In this document: one piece after another, positions 1 through 9,875 of the stretch
Layout of the letters: each line of letters starts with the position of its first letter
Position numbering within the stretch: position 1 is the stretch's first letter
Assembly (NCBI RefSeq): GCF_029892445.1
Contig: NZ_JARXVJ010000001.1
Span: 4,092,001-4,156,000, forward strand
Source of the DNA: Chryseobacterium sp. H1D6B
GTDB lineage: Bacteria; Bacteroidota; Bacteroidia; Flavobacteriales; Weeksellaceae
Direction: 5' to 3'
Length of the DNA stretch: 64,000 nt
Translations under genes and position numbers: made by a program
The notes under the pieces: model-generated
What the model was told of the DNA's origin: nothing
The model's database searches: none
Seen by the model: only the letters and a program-made list of their open reading frames with translations

Positions 1-1526
1 TCAAACCAAAGAATAAATTTCTGGAACCAGTTTTTACCCGTTAAATGCTCTAGTTTACCAAATCTTGATGATAACCAAGGAATAATAGTAAATGAAGCAA
101 GCAATGAAAATAATGTTGCAATAACCACCGTGACGCAGAACTGTGCCAAGATATTTGCAACCAGACCTGAACTCATCGCAATCGGTAAGAATACCACTAC
201 GATAACTAATGTGATCGCAGAAACGGTAAATCCAATCTCAGAAGCACCATCATAAGCTGCTCTGATCTTGCTTTTCCCCATTTCCATGTGACGGTAAATA
301 TTTTCCAGTACAACGATCGCATCATCCACAAGGATACCAACCACAAGGGAAAGTCCTAGTAAACTCATTAAGTTCAATGTGTATCCCATTAAGTACATTC
401 CAATGAATGTCGCGATCAATGAAATAGGAATAGAAACCATTACGATAAATGCATTTCTAATACTGTGAAGGAATAATAACATCACAACTGCTACTAGAAT
501 TACAGCTAAGAATAAGTCAAAAATAACGTGATTGGCTGCTTCTAAAGTAAAGTCGGTACTGTCATCTACCGTTTTAATTTTAATCCCCTGTACTTTATAA
601 TCTGTCTGAACTCTTTCAATGGTCTGCTGAATACTTTTAGAAACGGCAACGGCATTGGCATCAGACTGTTTCTTTACCTGTAATAGAATCGTTGAATTCT
701 GGTTGTATCTAGCTACTTTTTCTGTGTCTTTCTGTGTATCAAAAACTGATGCTACATCTGATAAACGAACCTGCGCTCCGTTTTTTGAAGAGATAACAAG
801 ATTGTTCATTTCTTCAATAGACTTATACTTTCCTGATAATCTGATAGTAGATTTTTCAGTTCTGGTTTTCAAAGCTCCTGTCGGGAAATCAAGGTTTGAT
901 GAAAGAACCGCTTGCTGAACTTCACTGATAGAAAGTCCGTAACCCTGCAGTTTTTTCTCATCGATATTCACCTGAATTTCTCTTTCCTGTCCGCCGACAA
1001 GATCAACCTGTGCCACCCCATTTACACGGGAAAAAATAGGTTCTACTTTTTTATCTAATAAGTCATAAAGCTCTTTGCTGTTCAGCTTATCACTGGAAAT
1101 ACTCAAGGTCATGATCGGTAAATCATCCAGAGAGAATTTGTTCAATGAGGGCGCCTTTACATCATCCGGAAGCTCCGAAAGAATAGCATTTACTTTACGC
1201 TGGGCATCATTCAAAGCATAGTTTACATCGGCACCATCGTTCAGCTGAACCATGATCACTGATAAACTTTCGTATGATGAAGATTCTACTTTTTTTACGT
1301 TTTCCAACGATCCTACGGCATCCTCAATCTTCCGGGTTACGGAAGTTTCCACCTCACTCGGGGAAGCTCCGGGATATACTGTAGAGATCGTAACCATGTT
1401 GGTTTCAAACTTCGGAATCAATTCGTATCCCATCATGGAATAACTCAAGATTCCTCCTAACGTAAGCAATGTAAATAATACAATGACTAACGTAGGTCTT
1501 TTAATCGATATTTCTGCTAACTTCAT
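1..1526 (-). CDS. RND multidrug efflux pump, inner-membrane permease (partial, 3' end outside window)
   Basis: AcrB/MexB-like proton-driven pump of the inner membrane that exports drugs or other toxic compounds through a tripartite channel. About 508 N-terminal residues are visible and the frame runs off the window edge, so it has no stop here. The N-terminus MKLAEISIKRPTLVIVLFTL is the usual RND first membrane helix. A periplasmic porter region with YPGASPSEVE follows, then a helix block containing GILVDDAIVVLENIYRH, the conserved TM4 motif with the proton-relay aspartates. It starts 7 bp after the membrane-fusion gene stops, so it is the last visible gene of the tetR-tolC-mfp-rnd operon. 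The hydrophobe/amphiphile (HAE1) type is inferred from motifs; the substrate cannot be told. Confidence 0.93.
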   Translation of the reverse strand, partial: MKLAEISIKRPTLVIVLFTLLTLGGILSYSMMGYELIPKFETNMVTISTVYPGASPSEVETSVTRKIEDAVGSLENVKKVESSSYESLSVIMVQLNDGADVNYALNDAQRKVNAILSELPDDVKAPSLNKFSLDDLPIMTLSISSDKLNSKELYDLLDKKVEPIFSRVNGVAQVDLVGGQEREIQVNIDEKKLQGYGLSISEVQQAVLSSNLDFPTGALKTRTEKSTIRLSGKYKSIEEMNNLVISSKNGAQVRLSDVASVFDTQKDTEKVARYNQNSTILLQVKKQSDANAVAVSKSIQQTIERVQTDYKVQGIKIKTVDDSTDFTLEAANHVIFDLFLAVILVAVVMLLFLHSIRNAFIVMVSIPISLIATFIGMYLMGYTLNLMSLLGLSLVVGILVDDAIVVLENIYRHMEMGKSKIRAAYDGASEIGFTVSAITLVIVVVFLPIAMSSGLVANILAQFCVTVVIATLFSLLASFTIIPWLSSRFGKLEHLTGKNWFQKFILWF

Positions 1527-1533
1527 AAATCTG

Positions 1534-2595
1534 CTACTTTACAATATTGATTTTTGAACCATTATCAAGGTTGATCTGTCCGCTGGTAATCACCTGCTCT
1601 CCATCATTAAGACCACTTAAAATCTGTACTTTATCTCCGTAAATTTTACCGATCGTCACTTTGATTAGTTTAGCAGTTCCGTTTTGAACAACGAATACCT
1701 GACCTGAACTTACTCCATTTACGAAAGCTTCAGCAGGAACTGTTAACATATTCTGAGTTTCAGCCCCGTGATTGGTTTTAAATAAAGCAGTGGCATACAT
1801 ACCAGCCTTTAAGTTTCCTTTGTTCTGCACTTCAATTTCAACAGGGAAATTTAAAGAAGCATCACTTTTAGGAGCTATGAATGTAATTCTTCCGCTGAAA
1901 GAATCTTCCGGTAATACATTTACATTAATGGGAACTTCCTGTCCTAATTGAATTCTTCCGATCTGGCTTTCGTCTACCAATACAGACAATTTTAGGCTGT
2001 TGATGTTAACAATTTCAAACATGGAAGTTCCTATGGAAACTACTGTTCCCGGCTCAACCATTTTTTTGTTAATTGTTCCACTGATTCCTGCACGGATACT
2101 TGCATCATTTACTCTTACTCCCTGTGCTCTGACAGCGGCCTGTGCATTTTTCAACTGTAATCTTGAGTTGTCAACCTGCTGTTTGGTAACTCCTCCTGTT
2201 TTAAATGCATTTTCGTAACGCTGGTTATCTATAATCGCGTTCTGCAAGTTGTTTTGAGCCTGCGCAACATCAACTTCAATTGCATCTTTTTTAATAGTTG
2301 CCAACACCTGGCCTGCAGAAACTCTTGATCCTTCCTTTACTAAAACGTTTACAATACGTCCTGCAATCTCAGAAGCCTGATTCATTTCCTGCTTTGGAAG
2401 AAAAGTACCGTTTGCAGAATAATCTGTATCAATATTTTCTCTTTTTACCGTTACTACATTTACGTTAATTTTATCAACCTGCTTTGCAACTTCAGCAACT
2501 TCTGTCTTCTGCTTTTCTTTATTACCAGCAATCTTGTATGCGGCTAAACCTACAAGTACAGCTGCTACGATGATATATATTAAAGTTTTTTTCAT
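1534..2595 (-). CDS. Efflux RND periplasmic adaptor (membrane fusion protein)
   Basis: 353 residues, usual for the HlyD/AcrA family. It bridges the RND pump and the outer-membrane TolC-like channel. An N-terminal membrane anchor (residues about 4-22) is followed by a charged linker. The biotinyl-lipoyl-like part contains GRIVNVLVKEGSRVSAGQVL (near residue 90) and a coiled-coil hairpin rich in Q and N (about 110-155). The second lipoyl half has GTINKKMVEPGTVVSIG, and beta-barrel and membrane-proximal domains follow. The lipobox cysteine of many AcrA proteins is absent, so it is probably anchored by the helix. The gap to the TolC-like gene is 10 bp and to the pump 7 bp, which supports one transcript. 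Confidence 0.93.
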   Translation of the reverse strand: MKKTLIYIIVAAVLVGLAAYKIAGNKEKQKTEVAEVAKQVDKINVNVVTVKRENIDTDYSANGTFLPKQEMNQASEIAGRIVNVLVKEGSRVSAGQVLATIKKDAIEVDVAQAQNNLQNAIIDNQRYENAFKTGGVTKQQVDNSRLQLKNAQAAVRAQGVRVNDASIRAGISGTINKKMVEPGTVVSIGTSMFEIVNINSLKLSVLVDESQIGRIQLGQEVPINVNVLPEDSFSGRITFIAPKSDASLNFPVEIEVQNKGNLKAGMYATALFKTNHGAETQNMLTVPAEAFVNGVSSGQVFVVQNGTAKLIKVTIGKIYGDKVQILSGLNDGEQVITSGQINLDNGSKINIVK

Positions 2596-2605
2596 TTCTA
2601 GTTTA

Positions 2606-3958
2606 TTATGGGGTTTGTAATGTGTTTAATTCTCCTTTAGCTTTAATTAACTTGATCTCAGCCTGTTTGTAATCTAACAATGCATTTGAATAATTCTGTT
2701 TTGCCTGCGTTAAAGCATTTTCAGAATCCAGAACTTCCGTAAGCGTTGCTAAGCCGTACTGATAATTGGACTGTGTATTTTTTTGTACTCTTTCTGCAAG
2801 ATCAACGTTATCTTTCATGCTTTGGATATTGATTATAGAATTTTCCATATTCGTGATGGCATTTTTATAATCTAAGCTTAAGCTCAACTGCGTATTCTGA
2901 ATGTCCACATCTAGATCCTGAATATCAATCTCAGCCTGCTGGATTTTAGATTTTGTAGCACCACCCGTGAAAATCGGAATGTTTACATTTAACCCTATTG
3001 CTGAATAATCACTCCAAAGAACTCCATTTTTCAGTCCGTTTGTAAGCGGGAATTTTGAACCCTGTCCGCCCCAGCCGTAATTTGCAGTCAATCCTACTGT
3101 AGGATACAGATAGGCTTCTGTTGCTTTTTTATTAAATTGAAGCAGTTCTCTGTTTTTATTTAAAACTCTGATTTCCGTACGGTTGTCAAGGTTTACATTA
3201 CTTGCTAACAATTCAGGTTTTGGTTCGATACTTTTTTCTTCAAGTTCAATATCAGTTGTGATCGGAACTCCCATATAAAATTTCAAAGAATTCTTAGCAA
3301 GTTCAACCGAGTTGATCAATGTCTGCTTGTTTGAACCGATATTTGTTAATTGAACATTGGTACGGTCTAAATCGATAGATTTCGCCAGACCATTATCTAC
3401 TAAGCTTTTAATAACGTTTCTTACTCTTTCAGTATTTGCGTAACTGGCTTCTATGGTTTTAAGATTTTCTACCTGTACAAAAACCTGATAGTAAGCTGTT
3501 GCCACATTTTCGATGATCTGTTCGTTCGTCAGCTGAGCATTCAAAATGTAGAATTCTCTTGTAGACTTTGCCGCTTTAAGACCGGTAAAAACTCTCTGGT
3601 CAAATATCGCCTGCTGAACCTGTACCGAAGCAGTAGAAACCCACGGTTGCCCCAGCTGAGCTCTAATTCTTTCGCCACCAAATTCAAGTAAAGACTCCTG
3701 AATAACAGGATTATAGGTTAAACCTGCAGTCGCACTTACCTGTGGTAAAGCTCCAGCTCTGGCTTCATCTATTTTATATTCAGCTTTTTTTATCTGTAAA
3801 GCAGCTTTTTTGGCTTCTGCTTTATTTTGAAGTGCCTGTTTAATAGCTTCCTGTAAAGAAACCTGCTGCTGGGCATGGACAGATGAATAGCCGAAAATCA
3901 TAAATGCAGCCGCTATCCCGATTTTTAGCTTTTGTGCAGTTATACGTTTTCTTTTCAT
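2606..3958 (-). CDS. TolC family outer-membrane efflux protein
   Basis: 450 residues with a signal peptide of about 29 residues ending VHAQQ. It is the outer-membrane exit duct of the efflux system. Two OEP repeats of long helices are recognisable: SLQEAIKQALQNKAEAKKAA after the signal peptide, and in the second half repeated heptad-like stretches ending YQYGLATLTEVLDSENALTQ, the typical TolC signature before the last helix. The C-terminal helix is rich in Lys and Leu. It lies directly upstream of the adaptor gene (10 bp). The TetR-like gene precedes it with a 98-bp gap in which I see no convincing promoter, so transcription may start further up. Confidence 0.93.
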   Translation of the reverse strand: MKRKRITAQKLKIGIAAAFMIFGYSSVHAQQQVSLQEAIKQALQNKAEAKKAALQIKKAEYKIDEARAGALPQVSATAGLTYNPVIQESLLEFGGERIRAQLGQPWVSTASVQVQQAIFDQRVFTGLKAAKSTREFYILNAQLTNEQIIENVATAYYQVFVQVENLKTIEASYANTERVRNVIKSLVDNGLAKSIDLDRTNVQLTNIGSNKQTLINSVELAKNSLKFYMGVPITTDIELEEKSIEPKPELLASNVNLDNRTEIRVLNKNRELLQFNKKATEAYLYPTVGLTANYGWGGQGSKFPLTNGLKNGVLWSDYSAIGLNVNIPIFTGGATKSKIQQAEIDIQDLDVDIQNTQLSLSLDYKNAITNMENSIINIQSMKDNVDLAERVQKNTQSNYQYGLATLTEVLDSENALTQAKQNYSNALLDYKQAEIKLIKAKGELNTLQTP

Positions 3959-4056
3959 AATTTTTATTACTTCGTTTATTTTTTTAATAGGATAATTTTC
4001 TTAAAATGTTTATTTCTAAAGGACGTATCACATTTAGAAATACTTTAACATTTATT

Positions 4057-4650
4057 TTATTTTTTAAATAGCATATTAATAATGATCTCTTTTCTTTCTG
4101 AAATGATCTTATCGAATTCAGCATCATCGATCATCAAATTTTCCATAAGAAGCGGTCTTATTGCACTCGGGAATACTAATAAAGAGATCATATTTAACAG
4201 AAACTGAACAGGTTTCATTGTTTCTATATTTCCCAATTCCATTTCAGTTTCAATATCTTTATAGAGTGTTTTTAAAACATCTTCTTCAATATCTTTCTGG
4301 TGGCAGTTTCCTTTATTGATCTGCGAAACAATATAAGTTTCCAAATAAGGATACTGAAGACTTGTAGACAAACTGCTTTCAACAAACAGGCTTATCTTTT
4401 CTTTGAACAGCATATCTGAGTTCTGTATGATTTTAGATTTATCCTGTTCTACTTTCTGTGCTTCATCAAAAACAATCTGAATAAGATTGTCTCTTGAACG
4501 AAAATAATAGTTAATAAGTGTTCTATTAACCCCTGCTGCATCGGCAATTTCCTGCGTGGTAGCATCAAATTTACCCTTCACAAAGAATAAATTCTTCGCG
4601 GTTTCCTTGATCAATTCTTGTGTTTGGTCCTTTTTTGCTGGATTTGACAT
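4057..4650 (-). CDS. TetR/AcrR family transcriptional regulator of the efflux operon
   Basis: I choose the ATG at 4650 (197 residues), because the 18 residues of the longer frame before it do not resemble a TetR N-terminus, whereas MSNPAKKDQTQELIKETAKN does. The HTH is at residues about 28-55, with TTQEIADAAGVNRTLINYYF the classic TetR recognition helix. The rest is an alpha-helical ligand/dimer domain of unknown specificity. It stands first in the efflux cluster and probably represses itself and the pump. Two 24-bp direct repeats (22 of 24 identical) overlap its start codon and its -7 box and are candidate operators. The ligand cannot be guessed. Confidence 0.9.
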   Translation of the reverse strand: MSNPAKKDQTQELIKETAKNLFFVKGKFDATTQEIADAAGVNRTLINYYFRSRDNLIQIVFDEAQKVEQDKSKIIQNSDMLFKEKISLFVESSLSTSLQYPYLETYIVSQINKGNCHQKDIEEDVLKTLYKDIETEMELGNIETMKPVQFLLNMISLLVFPSAIRPLLMENLMIDDAEFDKIISERKEIIINMLFKK

Positions 4651-4722
4651 TATTGTTAAACAAATTTGTGAATGCAAAAGTAACAGCATTTTTTGATTTG
4701 ACAAAATTGTTAAACAAAATTA
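4641..4722 (-). promoter_or_regulatory. Putative tetR promoter with two operator-like direct repeats
   Basis: Copies at 4641-4664 and 4695-4718 are 24 bp each and differ at two positions, 54 bp apart start to start (about five helical turns). The core TTGTTAAACAA is a near-perfect palindrome. On the minus strand 4715-4722 reads TAATTTTG, matching the Bacteroidetes -7 box TAnnTTTG. No clear -33 TTG is seen. The repeats and motif are seen directly; repressor binding is inferred. Confidence 0.55.
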
Positions 4723-4813
4723 TTAATGAAAACTATTATGACATGCATCATGTTTTGAAAAACATCTTTTTAGATTCATGATTTAATCAGCCTTTAAAGG
4801 AAGCTGTTTTTTA

Positions 4814-4821
4814 TATATTTG
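4814..4821 (+). promoter_or_regulatory. Putative -7 box for the T9SS type-B gene
   Basis: TATATTTG fits TAnnTTTG and lies 17 bp before the ATG at 4839. No good -33 TTTG is found at the usual distance, so this is a weak call. Confidence 0.35.
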
Positions 4822-4838
4822 CCGAAAATTAATAATCG

Positions 4839-7800
4839 ATGCGAAAAATTTTATTTTTTTTCACACTAGTAAGCTCTTGTCTTACATTTTCTCAAAATAA
4901 GCTGCAAAAGAACAATGAATATTACTTTTATGAGAATAAAGGGCAGATTGTAGATCAAGATGGAAAACAAAATATAGATATAAAATATTTATTTCATTCT
5001 GCTGGTCTGAATGTTCAATTACGTTCAAATGGCTTTTCATATGACATTTATGAAACAAAAAAAACAGTAAATCCAAATTCTTCAAAGTCTCTAAAGAACA
5101 CAGTTGCTGATGAGAAAATGGATCATACAAATGAATTCATTTATGAGAGGCTGATACATAGAATTGATATAGATCTCTTAAATTCAAATAAGAATACAGT
5201 TATTACAGCTGAAGGAAAATCATTGGATTATGACAACTATTATAATATCGAGAGCCAGACCAAAGGAATAACTAATGTACATCGTTATAAAAGAATCACT
5301 TATAAGAACATCTATCCTAATATCGATCTAGCATTCTTTAAACCAAATGACACTTTAAAACCTATTGAATATAATTTCATCATCCATCCTGGTGGTAAAA
5401 TTTCTGACATACAGATGAAATTTAATGGTGCTCCAGCTTCAATAAAAGAAGGAAAACTTTCTATGAGTGTTAGGTTTGGAGAAATGTATGAGAATATTCC
5501 TAATAGCTGGATTATCAGAAATGGGAAAGAAAATCTTAATGTTTCTTTTAAAGATCTGGGAAATCAAACTTTCGGATTCAATTCTCCAATTAATGTTTCA
5601 GATAAAATGATTGTCATTGATCCTGTTCCCACAAGAATCTGGGGAAGCTATGCAGGAGGTGCGGGAGATGATTATGGAAGAATTAAAACTGACAATCAGA
5701 GTACACCTTATCTTTTTGGGACAACTAACAGTTCTACTAATTTTGCAACTTCCGGTACTTATCAACAAAATACTGCAGGAGGTCTTGATGCTTACTTAAT
5801 TAAGCTAACGAAAAATGGACAAAGGCTTTGGGGCACTTATTATGGTTTTGGACTGGCTGACAATTTTATGGATGTAGACTTTGATGAAAATTTTAATATC
5901 TATGCAGGCGGAACTGTTCAAAGAGTGCAAAATAACGATAATATCGTTTTAGTAAAGTTCAATAATAATGGCGGCTTGGTTTTTCAAAAAGAGTTTGTTT
6001 CAAGCAGACAGGATAAACTCTACAGTGTATCTTATAATCAAAATCAGGTTTATATTGGAGGTGATGCTTTTAGCCCAGACTTCCCCACTTTAAATGCAAT
6101 GCAGCCTGCAAAATCAACTCCCATCGGATATACAGACGGTATTTTAGCATCTTTAAATGCAGTAACAGGAAATGTAGACTGGGCAACCTATTTTGGCCGA
6201 AACGACGGATCAACTTCTATTTTTCAAATTCTCTCTTCTGTTGATAACCTTGAAATAATCGGTGCCACACAATCTTCGACAATTCCTATGGTCAATGCTT
6301 TTCAACCTGTAAAAGGCGGTGAATCGGATGGAATTTATATAAGACTTTCAAAATCCGGAAATAGCATTTTGAAATCAAGTTACTATGGCAATACTGGATC
6401 CGAGCTAATATGGAAGGCAAGAATTGTAAATAATATTTTAATCATTCCTGGAAAATATTCTACACCCGCTTTTCCTCTAGGACAGCCAGGAATCTGGCGG
6501 GTGAATTTAGCTAATAATATCATCACGAAAAATTATTTTGATTTTAATGGTGAACCTCAATTATTAGCATATGCAGACACATCTGGAAATGTTTTCTTTA
6601 CAGGACTTCAATCACATGGTCAACCAGATATTTCAACTCCTGGTGCCTATATGGGAATGCCTGCAATCTATATTTCTACATTCTTAGTTAAATATAATCA
6701 AAATAACATCAAAGAATGGGGAACATATTATACAGGAAACGGGGCAACACAATTAGGTGAAGTTACAACAGATAATGAAGGTTCAATTTATTTAACAGGG
6801 ATGTCTAGTGGGAATTCATCTGGTATTGCAACCCCTGGTACATTTCAACAATCACAAGGCGGAGGAAATGATATATTTATCGCTAAGTTTCAAGATTGTA
6901 CATCTACAGGAACCGTAACCTCCAATTCTCCAGTCTGCATCAATTCCACCATTCAACTAAATGCAACAGGAGGAACTACTTACAATTGGACAGGACCAAA
7001 CGGATTTACATCTAATCAGCAAAACCCTCTAATATCAAATGCCACAGCCGTAAATTCAGGAACTTACACCTGTCAGATCTCCGGTTCTGGTGCTTGTGAC
7101 GGAAGCTTTACTGTAAATGTACTTGTAGGTGACACTATTGCTCCAGTTCCTAATATTACAGTTCTTCCGGATATTACAGGTGACTGTCACACAACAATTA
7201 CAGCCTTCCCTATTGCAACAGATAACTGCGCAGGAATAATTACTGCGACAACTACAGATCCGCTTTCTTATTCAACAGGTGGAACATATGTGATCCATTG
7301 GATCTATAATGATGGTAATGGAAATACTTTTACACAAAATCAAAACGTAATAGTTACTGCTCCTGCAGCTCCTTCAGCAGCAAATCCTGCACAGACATTC
7401 TGTGCATCCACCCATCCAAAAATTTCTGAAATCCAAATGACAGGTCAGAATATAAAATGGTATGATGCAGCAGGAAATGTTTTGGCAGCTACCACTCCAC
7501 TTGTGAATGGACAAACTTATTATGCTTCTCAAACCATCAACAACTGTGAAAGCAGTAAAACGGCAGTTCAGGTTACTGTAAATACAACTCCTCTTCCTGC
7601 AGCAAATATTGCACAGGATTTCTGTGCTTCCGCCAATCCAACTCTTGCAAATTTAGCAGTAACCGGAACTTCACTTACTTTTTATGATACTGCCGGAAAT
7701 GTATTGCCACTCACTACTCCGCTTGTTCATGGACAGTCTTACTATGTAACCCAGACTTTAAACAGCTGTGCATCTGAAAAACTAGCGATATCAGTTACTC

Positions 7801-8750
7801 TTTCCACGAATAATGTTCCCGCTCAAAATTTTAGTGATACATTCTGTAATAATCATATAGGAAATACGATGAATGTAAACCTTCATTCCTATGAAGACGA
7901 TATCATTAACAATCCAAATAACTACACTTTTATTTATACAGACAGTGCTGGAAATATTATTTCAAATCCGTCAAATTATGTTTTAAATATTGGTACTACC
8001 ATCATTCATGTGAAAGTTTTAACAGTAGATGGATGTTTTACAATAGTGAGATTAAATTTAACATTAAATCCAAAACCTAATATCACGCTTCCAGAAAACA
8101 TGGAATTCTGTAAAGGGAAGACACTCACATTAGATGCAGGAAGCGGATTTATATCCTATTTATGGAATACAGGAGCAACAACGCAGGCTATTACAGTTTC
8201 AACAGCTGGAAATTACTCTGTAAAAGTGACTAACAATTTCGGATGTGAAAACACAGATGTTATTCAGGTGAGCTATTCCGTGTTAGCAGAAATCGTTTCG
8301 GTAAATATTAATAACGGATCTGCAGCAGTTATTCTTTCTTCTTCTGGAAATTATGAATATTCTTTAGATAACTTTACATGGCAGGATTCTAATGTATTCA
8401 ACAATCTTAGTATGGGTGAGTATATCGTTTATGTAAGAACTAAATCGGGCTGCATTATCGGGCAGAAAAACTTTTCAATATTTAATATTCCCAATATGAT
8501 CTCTCCAAACGGAGACGGCATCAATGATAAATGGAAAATAGCTGGACTAGAAAATTATTTTGGAACAGAAGTCAATGTATACGACAGAAAAGGTATTTTG
8601 GTATTTAAAGAAATCATCAATAAAAAACCTCTTGAATGGAACGGCAGACTCAATGGAAATCCGATATCAACAGGAAGCTACTGGTACACCATTAAAGTTT
8701 CTGACGGAAGAATTTATAATGGATGGCTGTTAGTGAAAAATAGAAACTAA
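4839..8750 (+). CDS. Giant secreted protein with SBBP-like propeller repeats, Ig-like domains and T9SS type-B C-terminal domain
   Basis: 1303 residues. A Sec signal peptide ends near residue 19 (LTFSQ). Residues about 25-260 form an N-terminal domain with ENKGQI and YKNIYPNIDL motifs common in SBBP-repeat proteins. Residues about 265-690 carry beta-propeller (SBBP-type) repeats such as WGSYAGGAGDDYGRI, WGTYYGFG and WGTYYTGNG. PKD/HYR/Ig-like domains follow (about 690-1210), including repeated AAGNVLAATTPLVNGQTYYA units. The end is a gliding-motility-associated CHU_C domain (NMISPNGDGINDKWKI, ISTGSYWYTIKVSDGRIYNG). Type-B domains direct export through the T9SS, often to the surface or medium. 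Its precise role is unknown; adhesion is a guess. Confidence 0.9.
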   Translation: MRKILFFFTLVSSCLTFSQNKLQKNNEYYFYENKGQIVDQDGKQNIDIKYLFHSAGLNVQLRSNGFSYDIYETKKTVNPNSSKSLKNTVADEKMDHTNEFIYERLIHRIDIDLLNSNKNTVITAEGKSLDYDNYYNIESQTKGITNVHRYKRITYKNIYPNIDLAFFKPNDTLKPIEYNFIIHPGGKISDIQMKFNGAPASIKEGKLSMSVRFGEMYENIPNSWIIRNGKENLNVSFKDLGNQTFGFNSPINVSDKMIVIDPVPTRIWGSYAGGAGDDYGRIKTDNQSTPYLFGTTNSSTNFATSGTYQQNTAGGLDAYLIKLTKNGQRLWGTYYGFGLADNFMDVDFDENFNIYAGGTVQRVQNNDNIVLVKFNNNGGLVFQKEFVSSRQDKLYSVSYNQNQVYIGGDAFSPDFPTLNAMQPAKSTPIGYTDGILASLNAVTGNVDWATYFGRNDGSTSIFQILSSVDNLEIIGATQSSTIPMVNAFQPVKGGESDGIYIRLSKSGNSILKSSYYGNTGSELIWKARIVNNILIIPGKYSTPAFPLGQPGIWRVNLANNIITKNYFDFNGEPQLLAYADTSGNVFFTGLQSHGQPDISTPGAYMGMPAIYISTFLVKYNQNNIKEWGTYYTGNGATQLGEVTTDNEGSIYLTGMSSGNSSGIATPGTFQQSQGGGNDIFIAKFQDCTSTGTVTSNSPVCINSTIQLNATGGTTYNWTGPNGFTSNQQNPLISNATAVNSGTYTCQISGSGACDGSFTVNVLVGDTIAPVPNITVLPDITGDCHTTITAFPIATDNCAGIITATTTDPLSYSTGGTYVIHWIYNDGNGNTFTQNQNVIVTAPAAPSAANPAQTFCASTHPKISEIQMTGQNIKWYDAAGNVLAATTPLVNGQTYYASQTINNCESSKTAVQVTVNTTPLPAANIAQDFCASANPTLANLAVTGTSLTFYDTAGNVLPLTTPLVHGQSYYVTQTLNSCASEKLAISVTLSTNNVPAQNFSDTFCNNHIGNTMNVNLHSYEDDIINNPNNYTFIYTDSAGNIISNPSNYVLNIGTTIIHVKVLTVDGCFTIVRLNLTLNPKPNITLPENMEFCKGKTLTLDAGSGFISYLWNTGATTQAITVSTAGNYSVKVTNNFGCENTDVIQVSYSVLAEIVSVNINNGSAAVILSSSGNYEYSLDNFTWQDSNVFNNLSMGEYIVYVRTKSGCIIGQKNFSIFNIPNMISPNGDGINDKWKIAGLENYFGTEVNVYDRKGILVFKEIINKKPLEWNGRLNGNPISTGSYWYTIKVSDGRIYNGWLLVKNRN

Positions 8751-8752
8751 AT

Positions 8753-8781
8753 AAAAAGAGCAGAAATTCTGCTCTTTTTTA
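8753..8781. terminator. Rho-independent terminator after the T9SS type-B gene
   Basis: An 11-bp stem, AAAAAGAGCAG paired with CTGCTCTTTTT, followed by a T run. The same stem sequence recurs at 9874-9903. Confidence 0.85.
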
Positions 8782-8803
8782 TTTTTAATAAACTCACTTT
8801 TTA

Positions 8804-8811
8804 TACTTTTG
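8804..8811 (+). promoter_or_regulatory. Putative -7 box of the lipocalin/TPR-like gene
   Basis: TACTTTTG fits TAnnTTTG, 17 bp before the ATG at 8829. The preceding T-rich DNA offers no clear -33 TTTG. Confidence 0.35.
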
Positions 8812-8828
8812 CAAAAAATTTAATATAC

Positions 8829-9875
8829 ATGCGGAAATTTCTATTACTTTTATTTTTAATACTATCATCACCTCTATTATTTTCTCAGATTGACATGAAT
8901 TTTCTTAAAGGTGAGTGGATTGTTTATAAAAAAGAAATGAAAGATGGCAGTACATATTTTTCACAAGAAGTATCCACTACGCCCCGGGAAGTATATGTTT
9001 TCAATAAGGCTTCTTTTTTTACTAAAGATTATATAAAGGATGCTGATTCTTCTTTTCCAATTCCAGTCAAAATTGTAGATCAATATATTATAACAAATGA
9101 ATCACGTTATAAAGTAGTAGAAAAACTAACAGAATCAGAATTAATATTTATTGAAGTTTTCGCTGGTAAAAAAGAAAATTACCTTATTAGATATTATCTC
9201 AAGAAATATGCTGTGCAACAAAAATTAGATTTAGCAGAAAATATAAGTAAAGATACTCTCTCAACAACTGCAGTATTATCTCCACTACCTAAGAAAAACA
9301 TTTTTAAAGATAAGGCAAATGAGTATGATGCTAATTTTAAAACAAAAGGTTACTTATTATTTGATATGGAAAACAAACAAGTAAAAAGCTTTTTTACTGA
9401 TACAAAAAATATTTCTAAACAAAATAGAGATAAAATTCTTTCTATCTTTAATTCATCATTTGACTTTTGGAATTTCAATGATGTGAAAAAATTTAAATTT
9501 ATCAGAATGCCTTTTATTATTATAGGTTATCAATATAGTTTACCAACAGCTACTTATTCACATATCACTCCTGTTTATAACGTTGAAAATTACAATGAAA
9601 TAATAACATATTTAAACAACGAAGATATACAAGATTCTGATAAATATTTTAAAATTGCTTCAAATTGTTTTGAAAATAAGAACTATGAATGCGCACTTCA
9701 AAATTTCAATGAATCATCTAAGAAAAATAAATATAATTTGGACGCCCATTATAATTATGCTTCTATATGTATTGCATTAGGCAAAAAAGATGATGCTTGC
9801 GCAAAATTGACAGAGCTTGTTAGCTATGGACAGAAAACAGCAGAAGAACAATATAAATTACACTGTATCAAATAA
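8829..9875 (+). CDS. Secreted hypothetical protein with lipocalin-like N-terminus and TPR-like C-terminus
   Basis: 348 residues. The signal peptide ends near residue 20 (LFSQ). The following stretch (LKGEWIVYKKEMKDGSTYFS, then beta-rich to about residue 130) resembles small lipocalin-like domains of Bacteroidetes; this rests only on pattern. A central alpha/beta region carries no motif I recognise. Residues about 275-345 (YFKIASNCFENKNYECALQN, then LDAHYNYASICIALGKKDDA) form two TPR-like helix pairs. It stands alone between two near-identical terminators. Function unknown; it may be a periplasmic or surface-associated scaffolding protein. Confidence 0.75.
   Translation: MRKFLLLLFLILSSPLLFSQIDMNFLKGEWIVYKKEMKDGSTYFSQEVSTTPREVYVFNKASFFTKDYIKDADSSFPIPVKIVDQYIITNESRYKVVEKLTESELIFIEVFAGKKENYLIRYYLKKYAVQQKLDLAENISKDTLSTTAVLSPLPKKNIFKDKANEYDANFKTKGYLLFDMENKQVKSFFTDTKNISKQNRDKILSIFNSSFDFWNFNDVKKFKFIRMPFIIIGYQYSLPTATYSHITPVYNVENYNEIITYLNNEDIQDSDKYFKIASNCFENKNYECALQNFNESSKKNKYNLDAHYNYASICIALGKKDDACAKLTELVSYGQKTAEEQYKLHCIK

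Noticed and set aside
4651..4704. Longer TetR start at 4704
   Set aside because: The extra residues cross the operator repeats and lack TetR similarity.
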